A stretch of 9,297 nt of DNA from Propionibacteriaceae bacterium (GCA_009787035.1 WRGV01000044.1:1-9297), one strand, 5' to 3'. Shown: positions 1-6,553, numbered from the stretch's first letter. A program made the numbers and translations. The notes: generated from the letters alone by a model not told the origin.

Positions 1-978
1 GGCGACCGCGGCGAGCCGGTCGAAACCGGTGTTGAGGGCGGCGTCGGTGACCTGCAGCTCGGGGTAGGTGTCGTGGAACGCGATGATGCCCTGGGCGCCC
101 TCGCTGAACGGGACGCGCTGGACGAAGCCGGGGGCCAGGGCGCGCACGGCCGAGTTGTCGAAGATGACGCTGTGGGCCTTGTCGCCGAGCAGGCTCGGGC
201 CGATCTGCGGCATGGCGGCCGCAATGGTCTCGCTGGCCAGGTGCACCAGTCGGGGTTCGGCGACGCCGGCCGCGTGGGCGAGCATCGTGAAGATTTCGTC
301 CCAGGTCAGCACCTCGTCGCCGGTGATGTGGTAGGCGTGTCCGATCGCCTGGGGACGGCCCAGCAGCCGGGCGAAGCAGTAGGCGAAGTCGGTGGCGTGC
401 GTCAGCGTCCACAGCGACGTGCCGTCGCCGTGCACGATGGCGGGCTTGCCGGCGCGCATGCGCGCGATCTGCGTCCAGCCGCCCTCCAGGGGCACGTTGG
501 CTTCGTCGTACGTGTGCGAGGGGCGCACGATCGTCATGGGGAAGCCGTCGTCGCGGAAGCGGTGCGTCAGCAGATCCTCGCAGGCGATCTTGTCGCGGGA
601 GTACGCCCAATACGGGTTGCGCAGCGGCGTGGCCTCGGTGATCGGCAGCTGGGGCACCGGCTTGGCGTAGGCCGACGCCGACGAGATGAAGACGTACTGG
701 CCGATGCGTCCGTCCAGCAGCTCCATGTTGTGGGCCAGGCGCGCCGTGGTGAACGAGCAGAAGTCGGCGACCGCGTCGAACGTCCGCCCGTCCAGCGCCG
801 CCGCGAGGGCGTCCGCGTCGTCCAGATCGGCGCACAGCTGTTCCACGCCGTCGGGAACCGGGCGCAGCGTGCTGTGGCCCCGGTTGAGCACGGTCACCTG
901 GTGGCCGAGCAGCAGTGATTCGCGGACGCACGCGGCGCTGATCGTGCCGGTACCGCCGAGGTAGAGGACGGAGGTCAT
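1..978 (-). CDS. NAD(P)-dependent epimerase/dehydratase, extended SDR family (3' end cut by window)
   Basis: The gene reads leftward from an ATG at 978-976, stays open for 326 codons and runs off the left edge without a stop. The protein has an N-terminal Rossmann fold with a nucleotide-binding loop of the type LGGTGTIS at residues 7-14. A strand-ending FISSASAY at residues 97-104 carries the likely catalytic Ser, and YSRDK at 126-130 fits the SDR YxxxK Tyr/Lys pair. A VRPSHTYD segment at 151-158 and a later HITGDE segment resemble those of sugar-nucleotide epimerase-like SDRs. Family members are usually about 320-340 residues, so little is missing. The substrate cannot be told from sequence; a sugar-nucleotide or other carbonyl/hydroxyl oxidoreductase is possible. 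It is probably cytosolic: I see no signal peptide or membrane segment. No Shine-Dalgarno sequence precedes the ATG, but a TACCGT hexamer lies 6 nt upstream. The gap of about 375 bp to the next minus-strand gene argues for its own promoter. Confidence 0.88.
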   Translation of the reverse strand, partial: MTSVLYLGGTGTISAACVRESLLLGHQVTVLNRGHSTLRPVPDGVEQLCADLDDADALAAALDGRTFDAVADFCSFTTARLAHNMELLDGRIGQYVFISSASAYAKPVPQLPITEATPLRNPYWAYSRDKIACEDLLTHRFRDDGFPMTIVRPSHTYDEANVPLEGGWTQIARMRAGKPAIVHGDGTSLWTLTHATDFAYCFARLLGRPQAIGHAYHITGDEVLTWDEIFTMLAHAAGVAEPRLVHLASETIAAAMPQIGPSLLGDKAHSVIFDNSAVRALAPGFVQRVPFSEGAQGIIAFHDTYPELQVTDAALNTGFDRLAAVA

Positions 979-984
979 GTGACT

Positions 985-990
985 ACGGTA
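985..990 (-). promoter_or_regulatory. Putative -10 box (TACCGT) for a leaderless SDR transcript
   Basis: Read on the minus strand, TACCGT fits the actinobacterial TAnnnT -10 consensus. It is followed by six bases and then the ATG of the SDR gene. Transcription would therefore start at or next to the A of the start codon, the usual layout of actinobacterial leaderless genes. The absence of a Shine-Dalgarno sequence agrees. No good -35 hexamer is visible. Confidence 0.4.
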
Positions 991-1093
991 GTTGCTCGCC
1001 CGCCCACACGGCGTGACATCCGGGCCGAAAAGGCTCCGGGTGAGCCTGCTGTCCCGCAGCCTGGCGTGTGGAGTCAAGGAACAGATTCCGCGC

Positions 1094-1189
1094 ATGCTGG
1101 GACTGAGGGACGTGGTAACGGTTCGCACGTCGTGCCTGGTGGGCACCACTTTGATCACAGGTTGGGTCATTGATCGGCGGGGAAAATGA
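1094..1189 (+). CDS. Tiny ORF, 31 residues, unknown (doubtful)
   Basis: An ATG at 1094 opens a 31-codon frame ending in TGA at 1187-1189. An AAGGA at 1076-1080 lies upstream but 13 bases away, longer than the usual spacing. The product has a weakly hydrophobic middle (CLVGTTLITGWVID) and a basic end (RRGK). The stop overlaps the ATG of the next tiny ORF as ATGA, the arrangement seen in translationally coupled genes. I do not recognise the sequence. It could be chance, a small protein, or the front part of a single frameshifted gene that continues in the next ORF. Confidence 0.2.
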   Translation: MLGLRDVVTVRTSCLVGTTLITGWVIDRRGK

Positions 1190-1317
1190 GGCAAGGGATG
1201 CGGATCAGTGAGCGTTCACGTGTCGGGTTGCTGTATGAGCGTGGTTTGTGGGAGATGGACGATCAGACGGTGAAGCTGTACAACGATTCGTCGTGGATCA
1301 TCCTGCGCTGGGCGTGA
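1186..1317 (+). CDS. Small ORF, 43 residues, unknown
   Basis: ATG at 1186 (overlapping the preceding stop as ATGA) or an in-frame ATG at 1198 starts a short frame ending in TGA at 1315-1317. A GGCGGGGA stretch lies directly before the first ATG. The product is charged, and its C-terminal half contains three Trp (LYERGLWEMDD, then SSWIILRWA), a composition that looks more protein-like than a random GC-rich frame. Codon third positions include many T residues, unlike the neighbouring genes, so it may be of foreign origin or decaying. No family is recognised. Alternatives are a pseudogene remnant with a frameshift from the upstream ORF, or chance. Confidence 0.3.
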   Translation: MRQGMRISERSRVGLLYERGLWEMDDQTVKLYNDSSWIILRWA

Positions 1318-1322
1318 GGCGC

Positions 1323-1352
1323 CATGCCCGACGGCGGTGATGGCGGGCTATG
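1323..1352. terminator. Possible bidirectional hairpin between convergent ends
   Basis: CATGCCCG at 1323-1330 pairs with CGGGC and ATG at 1344-1348 and 1350-1352, giving eight base pairs with one bulged T and a 13-base loop. It lies 2 bp before the minus-strand stop codon at 1354-1356 and just after the plus-strand small ORF, where a shared terminator would be expected. There is no T-tract on either side, so this is weak. Confidence 0.25.
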
Positions 1353-1353
1353 C

Positions 1354-1557
1354 CTACTCCTGTGAGGCCGGCGGTTCGGGCTGCGCAGGCGCATCGTCCG
1401 GCACCGACGCGGGCAGCCGGCCGGCGTCGCGCAGGGCACGGCGCAGCACCATCTCGACCTGGGCGTTGAGCGAGCGCAGGTCGGCCCCCGCCCAACGTTG
1501 TAGCGCGTCGTAGACGGCCGGGTCGATCCGCACGAGCATGGCCTTGCGCGGTGCCAT
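1354..1557 (-). CDS. Small ribbon-helix-helix (Arc/MetJ-type) DNA-binding protein
   Basis: This 67-residue protein has the layout of a ribbon-helix-helix regulator. A basic N-terminus (MAPRK) leads into a short strand (AMLVRID, residues 6-12). A helix follows at about 13-24 ([12 protein letters not shown]), then a turn and a second helix at about 28-45 that includes [15 protein letters not shown]. The NAQVE..LRRAL segment is typical of Arc-like proteins, which bind DNA as dimers through the paired strands. Residues 50-67 are a Pro/Ala/Glu-rich, probably disordered tail. The start is chosen at 1557 because the ATG overlaps the SPFH stop as TGATG and the fold begins right after it; a frame extending upstream to 1614 only adds residues shadowed from the SPFH gene. 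The overlap implies translational coupling to the SPFH gene. It may regulate its own operon, but its target cannot be read from the sequence. No toxin gene is adjacent, so a classic toxin-antitoxin pair is not supported. Confidence 0.85.
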   Translation of the reverse strand: MAPRKAMLVRIDPAVYDALQRWAGADLRSLNAQVEMVLRRALRDAGRLPASVPDDAPAQPEPPASQE

Positions 1558-2492
1558 CAGTTCCCGTACAACGAGCCGGTGTTGATGACGGGCGTGGCGC
1601 GCTGGTCGCCGCACAGCACGACGAGCAGGTTGGCGACCATGGTGGCCTTGCGCTCGTCGTCCAGCTCGACGATGTGGTCTTGCTCCAGCCGGGTCAGCGC
1701 GCCCTGCACCATCGTGACAGCGCCTTCGACGATCTTCTCGCGTGCGGCGATGATGGCGGCGGCCTGCTGGCGCTGCAGCATCGCCTGTGCGATCTCGGGG
1801 GCGTACGCCAGCGATGAGATCCGGGCTTCGACCACGCGCAGCCCGGCCAGCGCGATGCGCGTGCCCACCTCGTCCGCCAGCTCCTGCGCGATCTGCTCGG
1901 TCGAGCCGCGCAGGCTCTCGACGTCCGGATTGGTCGAGTCATACGGGTGCGTCGAGGCGATGTGGCGCAGCGCCGACTCGGACTGCACGGCGACGAACTG
2001 CTCGAAATCCTCGACGGCGTACACGGCCTTGGCGGTGTCCTCGACCTGCCACACGATGATCGCCGCGATGTTGACCGGATTGCCGTCGGCGTCGTTGACC
2101 TTCAGCTCGTTGGTCTCGAAGTTGCGCACCTTGACCGATACGAGGGTGCCGCCGCTGAACGGCCTGGTCAGCCACAGGCCCGGCTTGCGGATCGTCCCGA
2201 TGTAGGTGCCGAAGAACTGCAGCACGCGCGTCTGGCCGGGCGCGTTGATCTTGATGGTGCTGAACGCCAGCAGGCCGATGAAGAAGATGATGATGCCGAA
2301 CGTGATGCCGGCGACCTGCCCGCCGCCTTGGCTGCCCGCGCCCACGACGACCAGTAGCACTCCGATGATGAGCAACACGATGACGCCCAGCAGGCCCAGG
2401 CCGCCGGGAATGTGCCAGGCGGGGCGCTCCTCGACAGGTGTTGCCAGAATGTCATTCGGTGCCGCAAGCGGTTCCGTCGGCGATGTGCTCAT
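1557..2492 (-). CDS. SPFH/band 7 (stomatin/prohibitin-like) membrane protein
   Basis: This 311-residue protein has an N-terminal cytosolic stretch of about 30 residues. Two close hydrophobic segments follow, at about 31-51 and 60-79, separated by a Gly-rich loop (SQGGGQ). An SPFH domain covers roughly 82-255. Typical features of that domain are [13 protein letters not shown] (83-95), VRNFETNEL (122-130), a DGNPV turn (136-140), the IVWQVED strand (146-152), and the late helix region with [21 protein letters not shown] followed by the alanine-rich [14 protein letters not shown] proteins oligomerise on membranes and scaffold microdomains or control membrane proteases. No companion NfeD or FtsH-type gene is present here. 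The ATG at 2492-2490 is preceded by AGGGAG with five bases of spacing. It is followed with a 1-nt overlap by the ribbon-helix-helix gene and is divergent from psd. The exact role is unknown. Confidence 0.9.
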   Translation of the reverse strand: MSTSPTEPLAAPNDILATPVEERPAWHIPGGLGLLGVIVLLIIGVLLVVVGAGSQGGGQVAGITFGIIIFFIGLLAFSTIKINAPGQTRVLQFFGTYIGTIRKPGLWLTRPFSGGTLVSVKVRNFETNELKVNDADGNPVNIAAIIVWQVEDTAKAVYAVEDFEQFVAVQSESALRHIASTHPYDSTNPDVESLRGSTEQIAQELADEVGTRIALAGLRVVEARISSLAYAPEIAQAMLQRQQAAAIIAAREKIVEGAVTMVQGALTRLEQDHIVELDDERKATMVANLLVVLCGDQRATPVINTGSLYGN

Positions 2493-2497
2493 GATGG

Positions 2498-2503
2498 CTC
2501 CCT
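2498..2503 (-). promoter_or_regulatory. Ribosome binding site of the SPFH gene
   Basis: The minus strand reads AGGGAG followed by CCATC and the ATG. The five-base spacing supports the chosen start at 2492. Confidence 0.7.
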
Positions 2504-2510
2504 CTATGAA

Positions 2511-2520
2511 GTGATATCAC
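2511..2520. promoter_or_regulatory. Perfect 10-bp palindrome GTGATATCAC, candidate operator
   Basis: The sequence GTGATATCAC equals its own reverse complement. It sits between a possible -10 box (minus strand TAGCAT at 2527-2522) and the ribosome binding site of the SPFH gene. The expected transcription start, around 2514-2515, falls inside it, a typical position for a repressor operator. Its AT-rich centre stands out in GC-rich DNA. A natural candidate binder is the operon's own ribbon-helix-helix protein, but this is inference. Confidence 0.45.
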
Positions 2521-2521
2521 G

Positions 2522-2527
2522 ATGCTA
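2522..2527 (-). promoter_or_regulatory. Putative -10 box (TAGCAT) of the SPFH operon
   Basis: Minus-strand TAGCAT fits TAnnnT and lies about 30 bases before the SPFH start codon, directly beside the palindrome. No matching -35 hexamer is visible 16-18 bases upstream. Confidence 0.35.
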
Positions 2528-2562
2528 GCGCACTGAGCCGGGTTCGTGGGCCGGTCTGGCCT

Positions 2563-2578
2563 GCGCCACCGCTGGCGC
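2563..2578. promoter_or_regulatory. Inverted repeat GCGCCA-CCGC-TGGCGC upstream of psd
   Basis: A perfect six-base inverted repeat with a four-base centre lies in the divergent SPFH/psd region. It ends one base before a TAGGCT hexamer at 2580-2585 that could serve as a -10 box for psd. It could be an operator overlapping the psd promoter or simply a GC-rich hairpin; no -35 element is clear. Confidence 0.25.
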
Positions 2579-2641
2579 GTAGGCTCAGAGGGTAAGGCAG
2601 CCGGTCAGGATGGGGCGGGCGTCGAGTCGATGGAGGAGACG

Positions 2642-3343
2642 ATGGCCGGCAGGCTGGGCACCCGACCCGGATTCGGACATATGGCAGACATGGTGCGCGG
2701 GGCGTTGGTGCCCGTGCATCCGGACGGACGCCGGTTCGTGGCCGGCGCTGTGGCGCTGGCTCTGGTGGGCTGGCGCTGGCGCCCGGTGCGCTGTCTGGGC
2801 CTCGCCCTGGCCGGCGCGATGGCGTTCTTCTTCCGCAACCCCGCACGCGTGCCCCCGACGGGCCGGACGGACGTCGTGGTCGCCCCCGCCGACGGCGAGA
2901 TCTGTGCGGTCGACCTGGCGGTGCCGCCGGTCGAGGCCGGGCTCGGCGCGCAGGAGCGGCGCCGCATCAGCATCTTCTTGTCGCTGACCGACGTGCACGT
3001 GCAGCGCGCCCCGGTCGCGGGCCGCGTCATGGGCATCGCCCACACGGCGGGGACGTTCGTCTCGGCCGACCTGCCCGAAGCGTCCGACCACAACGAGCGC
3101 ACCGTCCTGGTGCTGCGCACGCCCGCGGGTGCGGACGTCGCGTGCGTCCAGGTTGCGGGCATGATCGCCCGGCGCATCGTGACGCAGACGGCGGTGGGCG
3201 ACGACCTGGCGCTGGGGCAGACGTACGGCCTGATTCGCTTCGGGTCTCGCGTCGACCTGTACCTGCCCGCCGGGGTGGCGGTGGACGTCCAGGTGGGCCA
3301 ACGGACCATAGGCGGCGAGACCGTACTGGGGCGGCTCTCGTGA
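2642..3343 (+). CDS. psd: Phosphatidylserine decarboxylase proenzyme
   Basis: The enzyme converts phosphatidylserine to phosphatidylethanolamine using a self-made pyruvoyl group. The 233-residue product matches the short actinobacterial Psd, which is about 230 residues in mycobacteria. Hydrophobic membrane-associating segments lie at about 33-64, followed by FFFRNPARVPP. The PADG at 82-85 holds the conserved Asp, and DVHVQRAP at 117-124 holds the conserved His. ADLPEASDHNERT follows at 142-154. The autocleavage site is in YGLIRFGSR, with the cut expected between G201 and S202 so that S202 becomes the pyruvoyl of a short alpha chain. The ATG at 2642 is chosen because GGAGG precedes it by five bases and the length fits the family. 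An in-frame ATG at 2630 and a longer frame from 2546 are less likely. The stop overlaps the pssA start as GTGA, so the two are co-translated. Confidence 0.95.
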   Translation: MAGRLGTRPGFGHMADMVRGALVPVHPDGRRFVAGAVALALVGWRWRPVRCLGLALAGAMAFFFRNPARVPPTGRTDVVVAPADGEICAVDLAVPPVEAGLGAQERRRISIFLSLTDVHVQRAPVAGRVMGIAHTAGTFVSADLPEASDHNERTVLVLRTPAGADVACVQVAGMIARRIVTQTAVGDDLALGQTYGLIRFGSRVDLYLPAGVAVDVQVGQRTIGGETVLGRLS

Positions 3344-4230
3344 GCGCGGCACCTGGCAACACCCGGGGTGGCGCGTCCGAGGCGGTCGCGATGCTGCCCA
3401 ACCTGGTCACACTGCTGGCGCTGGCCTGCGGCCTGACCGCGATCCGCGAGGCGCTGTCGGGGCACTACGGTGCGGTGATCCTGCTGTTGGTGGCCGAGGC
3501 TGTCCTGGACGGCATGGACGGGCGTTTGGCGCGCAGGCTGGGTGCCACGAGCAGCATGGGCGAGCAGCTGGACTCGTTGTGTGACGCGATCGGGTTCGGC
3601 GTGGCGCCGGCGATGGTGGTCTTCTCGCTGATCGAGCCGCACATGCGCGGAGCCGGCACGCTGGCCTGGTTCGCGGCGCTGTTCTATGCCAGCTGCGTCG
3701 TGCTGCGGCTGGCGCGGTTCAACACGCTGATGGACGACCACACGCTGCCGCGGTACCACAAGGAGTTCTTCGTCGGCGTGCCCGCACCGGCCGCCGCGTG
3801 GCTGGTGCTCGCCCCGGTGCTGGCCTATCAGGCTTTCGGACGTGGCTGGTGGACGAACACCGGCGTGTGCTGCGCCTGGCTGGTGGTGATCGGCGTGCTG
3901 GCGTTCTCGCGGCTGCCCACGTACTCGGCCAAGACGGTCAAGGTGACCAAGCGCTTCGCACCGGTGCTGTTGCTCATCGCCGCGGCGCTCATCGCGGGGC
4001 TCTTCACGTTCGTCTACCCGACGATGCTGATCGTGCTGGTGATCTACATCGCGCACATCCCGTTCGCCGTGCGCCGGTTTGTCTGGTTGTCGCACCACCC
4101 GGAGGCCTGGGAGTCGGTCGGCTATCGGATCCCGCGGCGTCGGCGCCGTCCCCGCATTCTGCGGGGGGCCGGCGGGGGATCGCGCGGCGAGACGGCGCGG
4201 GTCGGCCGCAACCACCGTCCTTTGCACTGA
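3340..4230 (+). CDS. pssA: CDP-diacylglycerol-serine O-phosphatidyltransferase
   Basis: This integral membrane enzyme makes phosphatidylserine from CDP-diacylglycerol and serine, the step before Psd. The CDP-alcohol phosphotransferase signature D-x2-DG-x2-AR-x8-G-x3-D-x3-D is complete: D57, D60, G61, A64-R65, G74, D78 and D82, binding divalent metal and the CDP group. Residues 17-25 (AMLPNLVTL) give the usual family start. Several hydrophobic segments follow, at about 23-55, 84-100, 107-122, 150-165, 176-190 and 208-243. The tail from about 266 is Arg-rich (RRRRRPRILR) and probably cytosolic. The product is 296 residues, close to mycobacterial PssA. The GTG at 3340 is chosen because it overlaps the psd stop by 4 nt and gives the right length. 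Upstream codons in this frame are shadows of psd. There is no strong ribosome binding site of its own, so it is probably translated by coupling. Confidence 0.95.
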   Translation: MSAAPGNTRGGASEAVAMLPNLVTLLALACGLTAIREALSGHYGAVILLLVAEAVLDGMDGRLARRLGATSSMGEQLDSLCDAIGFGVAPAMVVFSLIEPHMRGAGTLAWFAALFYASCVVLRLARFNTLMDDHTLPRYHKEFFVGVPAPAAAWLVLAPVLAYQAFGRGWWTNTGVCCAWLVVIGVLAFSRLPTYSAKTVKVTKRFAPVLLLIAAALIAGLFTFVYPTMLIVLVIYIAHIPFAVRRFVWLSHHPEAWESVGYRIPRRRRRPRILRGAGGGSRGETARVGRNHRPLH

Positions 4231-4324
4231 GTGCGGGGCCGGCGCGGGGTCGCCGGGGATACGATGGGACAAATCCGCACCGCCACAGTGCGTGTGCGCC
4301 ACTATGCCTGTCAAGGAGAAGACG
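4231..4324 (+). promoter_or_regulatory. tkt upstream region with possible -10 box and strong RBS
   Basis: The 94 bases between pssA and tkt hold a TACGAT hexamer at 4260-4265, a TAnnnT-type -10, without a recognisable -35. A strong AAGGAG at 4313-4318 lies six bases before the tkt ATG. I see no hairpin that clearly ends the psd-pssA transcript, so readthrough into tkt is possible. Confidence 0.35.
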
Positions 4325-6409
4325 ATGAGCGAACTGTCCTGGAGTCCGACCGATCAGAAGGCGGTCGACATCGCGCGCGTGCTGGCGGCCGATGCCGTCC
4401 AGCAGGCCGGCAGCGGGCATCCCGGCAGCGCCATCTCGCTGTCCGGCGTGGCGTACCTGCTGTACCAGAAGGTCATGGCGATCGATCCGTTGGATGCGCA
4501 CTGGCTGGGCCGCGATCGCTTCGTCCTGTCGGCCGGGCACGAGTCGATCATGCAGTACGTGCAGCTGTACCTGGCTGGCGCGGGTCTGGAGCTGTCGGAC
4601 CTCAAGTCGCTGCGCACGATGGGCTCGAAGACGCCGGGGCACCCCGAGTACGGCCACACACAGTTCATCGAGTGCACGACCGGCCCGCTGGGCGCCGGCT
4701 TCTCGATGGCCGTCGGCATGGCGATGGCGGCCCGCCGCCAGCGCGGCCTGTTCGACCCGCAGGCCGGTGGCACCAGCGTCTTCGACCACTTCGTCTACTG
4801 CATCGTCGGCGACGGCTGCCTGCAGGAGGGCGTGCAGTCCGAGGCCGCCTCGCTGGCCGGCACGCAGGGCCTGGGCAACCTCGTCGTCATCTACGATGAC
4901 AACGACATCACGATCGAGGGCGACACCAAGATCGCCTTCGACGAGGACGTGCTGGCCCGCTTCAAGGCCTACGGCTGGGACACGCACGACGTCGACTTCA
5001 CCCCGGGCGCCAACGGCGGCGCGTACGCGGAGAAGCTGGGCGACGTCTACGACGCCATCCAGGCCGCCAAGCAGGTCAGGGACAAGCCGTCGATCATCCG
5101 CGTGCACACGATCATCGGCTGGCCGCTGCCCAACCGCGCCGGCACGGAGGCGATCCACGGCTCGCCGATCGGCGTGCCCGAGATCAGCGCGCTCAAGGCC
5201 GAGCTGGGCTTCGAGGACACGCCCTTCGCGATCGACGAGGGCGTCGTCGAAGACGTGCGCCACGCGCTGCGCTCGCGGGCGTCGCTGCTGCGCGAGAGCT
5301 GGGACGAGCGCTTCGCCGCCTGGCAGGCCGCCAACCCGGCGCAGGCCGCGCTGCTGGTCCGCGCGCAGGCCCGCACGCTTCCGGACGACCTGGCCCTGCC
5401 GAGCTTCGACCCGAAGCCCATGAGCACCCGCAAGGCGTCCGGGCTCGTGATCTCGGCGCTGGCCGACCAGGTGCCCGAGCTGTGGGGCGGCTCGGCCGAC
5501 CTGGCCGGGTCGAACCTGACGACGATGACCGGGCAGCCGAGCTTCCTGCCGTCCGATCTGACCACCGCCGAGTGGCCCGGCGGGCCCGGCGGGCGCGTGC
5601 TGCACTTCGGCATCCGCGAGCACGCGATGGGCGGCATCCTCAACGGCATCACGCTGGAGGGCCTGACGCGCGTCTTCGGCGGCACGTTCTTCGTGTTCAG
5701 CGACTACATGCGCCCGGCCGTGCGGCTGGCGGCGCTGATGCGCATCCCGAGCATCTTCGTGTGGACGCACGATTCGATCGGCGTCGGCGAGGACGGCCCG
5801 ACGCACCAGCCGGTCGAGCACCTGGCCAGCTACCGTGCGATCCCGGGCCTGGCGATGGTGCGCCCGGCCGATGCCAACGAGACGGCCGTGGCCTGGCGCG
5901 AGGTGCTGCGGCGTACGGACGGCCCGGCGGCGCTGGTGCTGAGCCGCCAGGACCTGCGCACGGTCGATCGGACGGACGAGGGTGGGTTCGCCTCGGCCGA
6001 GGGGGTGGCCCAGGGCGGCTACGTGCTGCGCGACGCGCGCGGCGGGGTGCCGCCGCAGGTGATCCTGATCGGCACCGGCTCGGAGGTCGAGATCGCGTTG
6101 GACGCCCAGGATGCGCTGGAGGACGCGGGCGTGGCGACGCGGGTCGTGTCGATGCCGTGCCAGGAGTGGTTCGACGAGCAGGACGCCGCCTATCGCGAGT
6201 TGGTGCTGCCGCATGCGGTGCGCGCCCGGGTCAGCGTCGAGGCGGGTCTGGCGCTTGGCTGGGCCAAGTATGTCGGCGATGCCGGGCGCAGCGTCTCGCT
6301 GGAGCACTTCGGTGCGTCCGGGAAGGCCTCGCTGCTGTACCAGGAGTTCGGCATCACCGCCGCGGCAGTCGTGACGGCGGCCCGGGAGTCGATGGCGGTG
6401 GCAGGGTAG
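4325..6409 (+). CDS. tkt: Transketolase
   Basis: This thiamine-diphosphate enzyme moves two-carbon units between sugar phosphates in the non-oxidative pentose phosphate pathway. The 694-residue length is normal. Domain order is the pyrophosphate-binding domain (about 1-330), the pyrimidine-binding domain (about 366-530) and the C-terminal domain (about 555-694). Visible family features are GHPG with H32, SAGHES with H72, the cofactor motif starting GDGC (162-165) and ending DDND (191-194), IHGSP with H278, STRK with R369, GSADLAGSN (389-397), GIREHAM with the cofactor-activating Glu E432, and GEDGPTHQP with H494. All expected active-site positions I can check are present. ATG 4325 is chosen because AAGGAG precedes it by six bases. 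The in-frame ATG at 4304 would place the ribosome binding site inside the gene, and the longer frame back to 4079 overlaps pssA. No other pentose phosphate gene (tal, zwf) is in the window. Confidence 0.96.
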   Translation: MSELSWSPTDQKAVDIARVLAADAVQQAGSGHPGSAISLSGVAYLLYQKVMAIDPLDAHWLGRDRFVLSAGHESIMQYVQLYLAGAGLELSDLKSLRTMGSKTPGHPEYGHTQFIECTTGPLGAGFSMAVGMAMAARRQRGLFDPQAGGTSVFDHFVYCIVGDGCLQEGVQSEAASLAGTQGLGNLVVIYDDNDITIEGDTKIAFDEDVLARFKAYGWDTHDVDFTPGANGGAYAEKLGDVYDAIQAAKQVRDKPSIIRVHTIIGWPLPNRAGTEAIHGSPIGVPEISALKAELGFEDTPFAIDEGVVEDVRHALRSRASLLRESWDERFAAWQAANPAQAALLVRAQARTLPDDLALPSFDPKPMSTRKASGLVISALADQVPELWGGSADLAGSNLTTMTGQPSFLPSDLTTAEWPGGPGGRVLHFGIREHAMGGILNGITLEGLTRVFGGTFFVFSDYMRPAVRLAALMRIPSIFVWTHDSIGVGEDGPTHQPVEHLASYRAIPGLAMVRPADANETAVAWREVLRRTDGPAALVLSRQDLRTVDRTDEGGFASAEGVAQGGYVLRDARGGVPPQVILIGTGSEVEIALDAQDALEDAGVATRVVSMPCQEWFDEQDAAYRELVLPHAVRARVSVEAGLALGWAKYVGDAGRSVSLEHFGASGKASLLYQEFGITAAAVVTAARESMAVAG

Positions 6410-6553
6410 TCCACATTTCGGTGATTTCGTGCTCGTTAGCGTGCTCGTGGGTATAAGCTGCCTGAGACATCCGGGATTCGCTTGCCGGATATCTTGGCGT
6501 TGAGCAGCACCCGGCTGCCTGCGCGACCCTCTTTTTACCGTCTGGGAGCACGA
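6410..6553 (+). promoter_or_regulatory. Promoter and leader of the first permease
   Basis: TATAAG at 6452-6457 is a near-consensus -10 box. Just upstream is a direct repeat, GTGCTCGT at 6429-6436 and 6441-6448, with a 12-bp period covering the -35 zone, which suggests a regulator site. The predicted leader of about 90 nt contains two inverted repeats: ATCCGG/CCGGAT (6469-6474 with 6485-6490) and GCAGC/GCTGC (6504-6508 with 6514-6518). A CTTTTT run follows at 6530-6535, and GGGAG at 6544-6548 is the ribosome binding site. The T-run is 11-12 bases after the second stem, too far for a classic terminator. Control within the leader is possible but unproven. Confidence 0.45.

Larger units (their letters stand above)
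979..1353. other. Intergenic region with no firm gene
   Basis: This stretch of about 375 bp separates the SDR start from the end of the ribbon-helix-helix gene. Its base composition is visibly less GC-rich than the flanking genes, especially from about 1080 to 1310. It holds the likely SDR promoter at its left end, two overlapping tiny plus-strand ORFs (1094-1189 and 1186-1317) and a hairpin at 1323-1352. I find no longer reading frame with convincing codon use on either strand, no tRNA and no insertion sequence ends. It could be a decayed gene or a small-protein locus. Confidence 0.6.

Noticed and set aside
73..918. Plus-strand 281-codon frame opposite the SDR gene
   Set aside because: The minus-strand reading has a Rossmann loop, YxxxK and normal codon bias; the plus-strand frame is a Gly/Arg/Val-rich shadow.
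1357..1557. Ribbon-helix-helix protein as the antitoxin of a toxin-antitoxin pair
   Set aside because: The only coupled partner is a 311-residue SPFH membrane protein, and no toxin-sized gene (PIN, RelE or MazF type) lies beside it.
2546..2641. N-terminal extension of Psd
   Set aside because: The extra 32 residues lie in the divergent promoter region, lack conservation with known Psd, and the ATG at 2642 has a good ribosome binding site and gives the family length.
2605..4314. A 569-codon minus-strand frame opposite psd and pssA
   Set aside because: It has the same shadow character, with Arg/Gln/His-rich composition and no recognisable family, and it lies fully opposite two clear enzymes.
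4079..4324. Upstream extension of the transketolase frame
   Set aside because: It overlaps the end of pssA, its residues are unlike any transketolase N-terminus, and a strong ribosome binding site marks the ATG at 4325.
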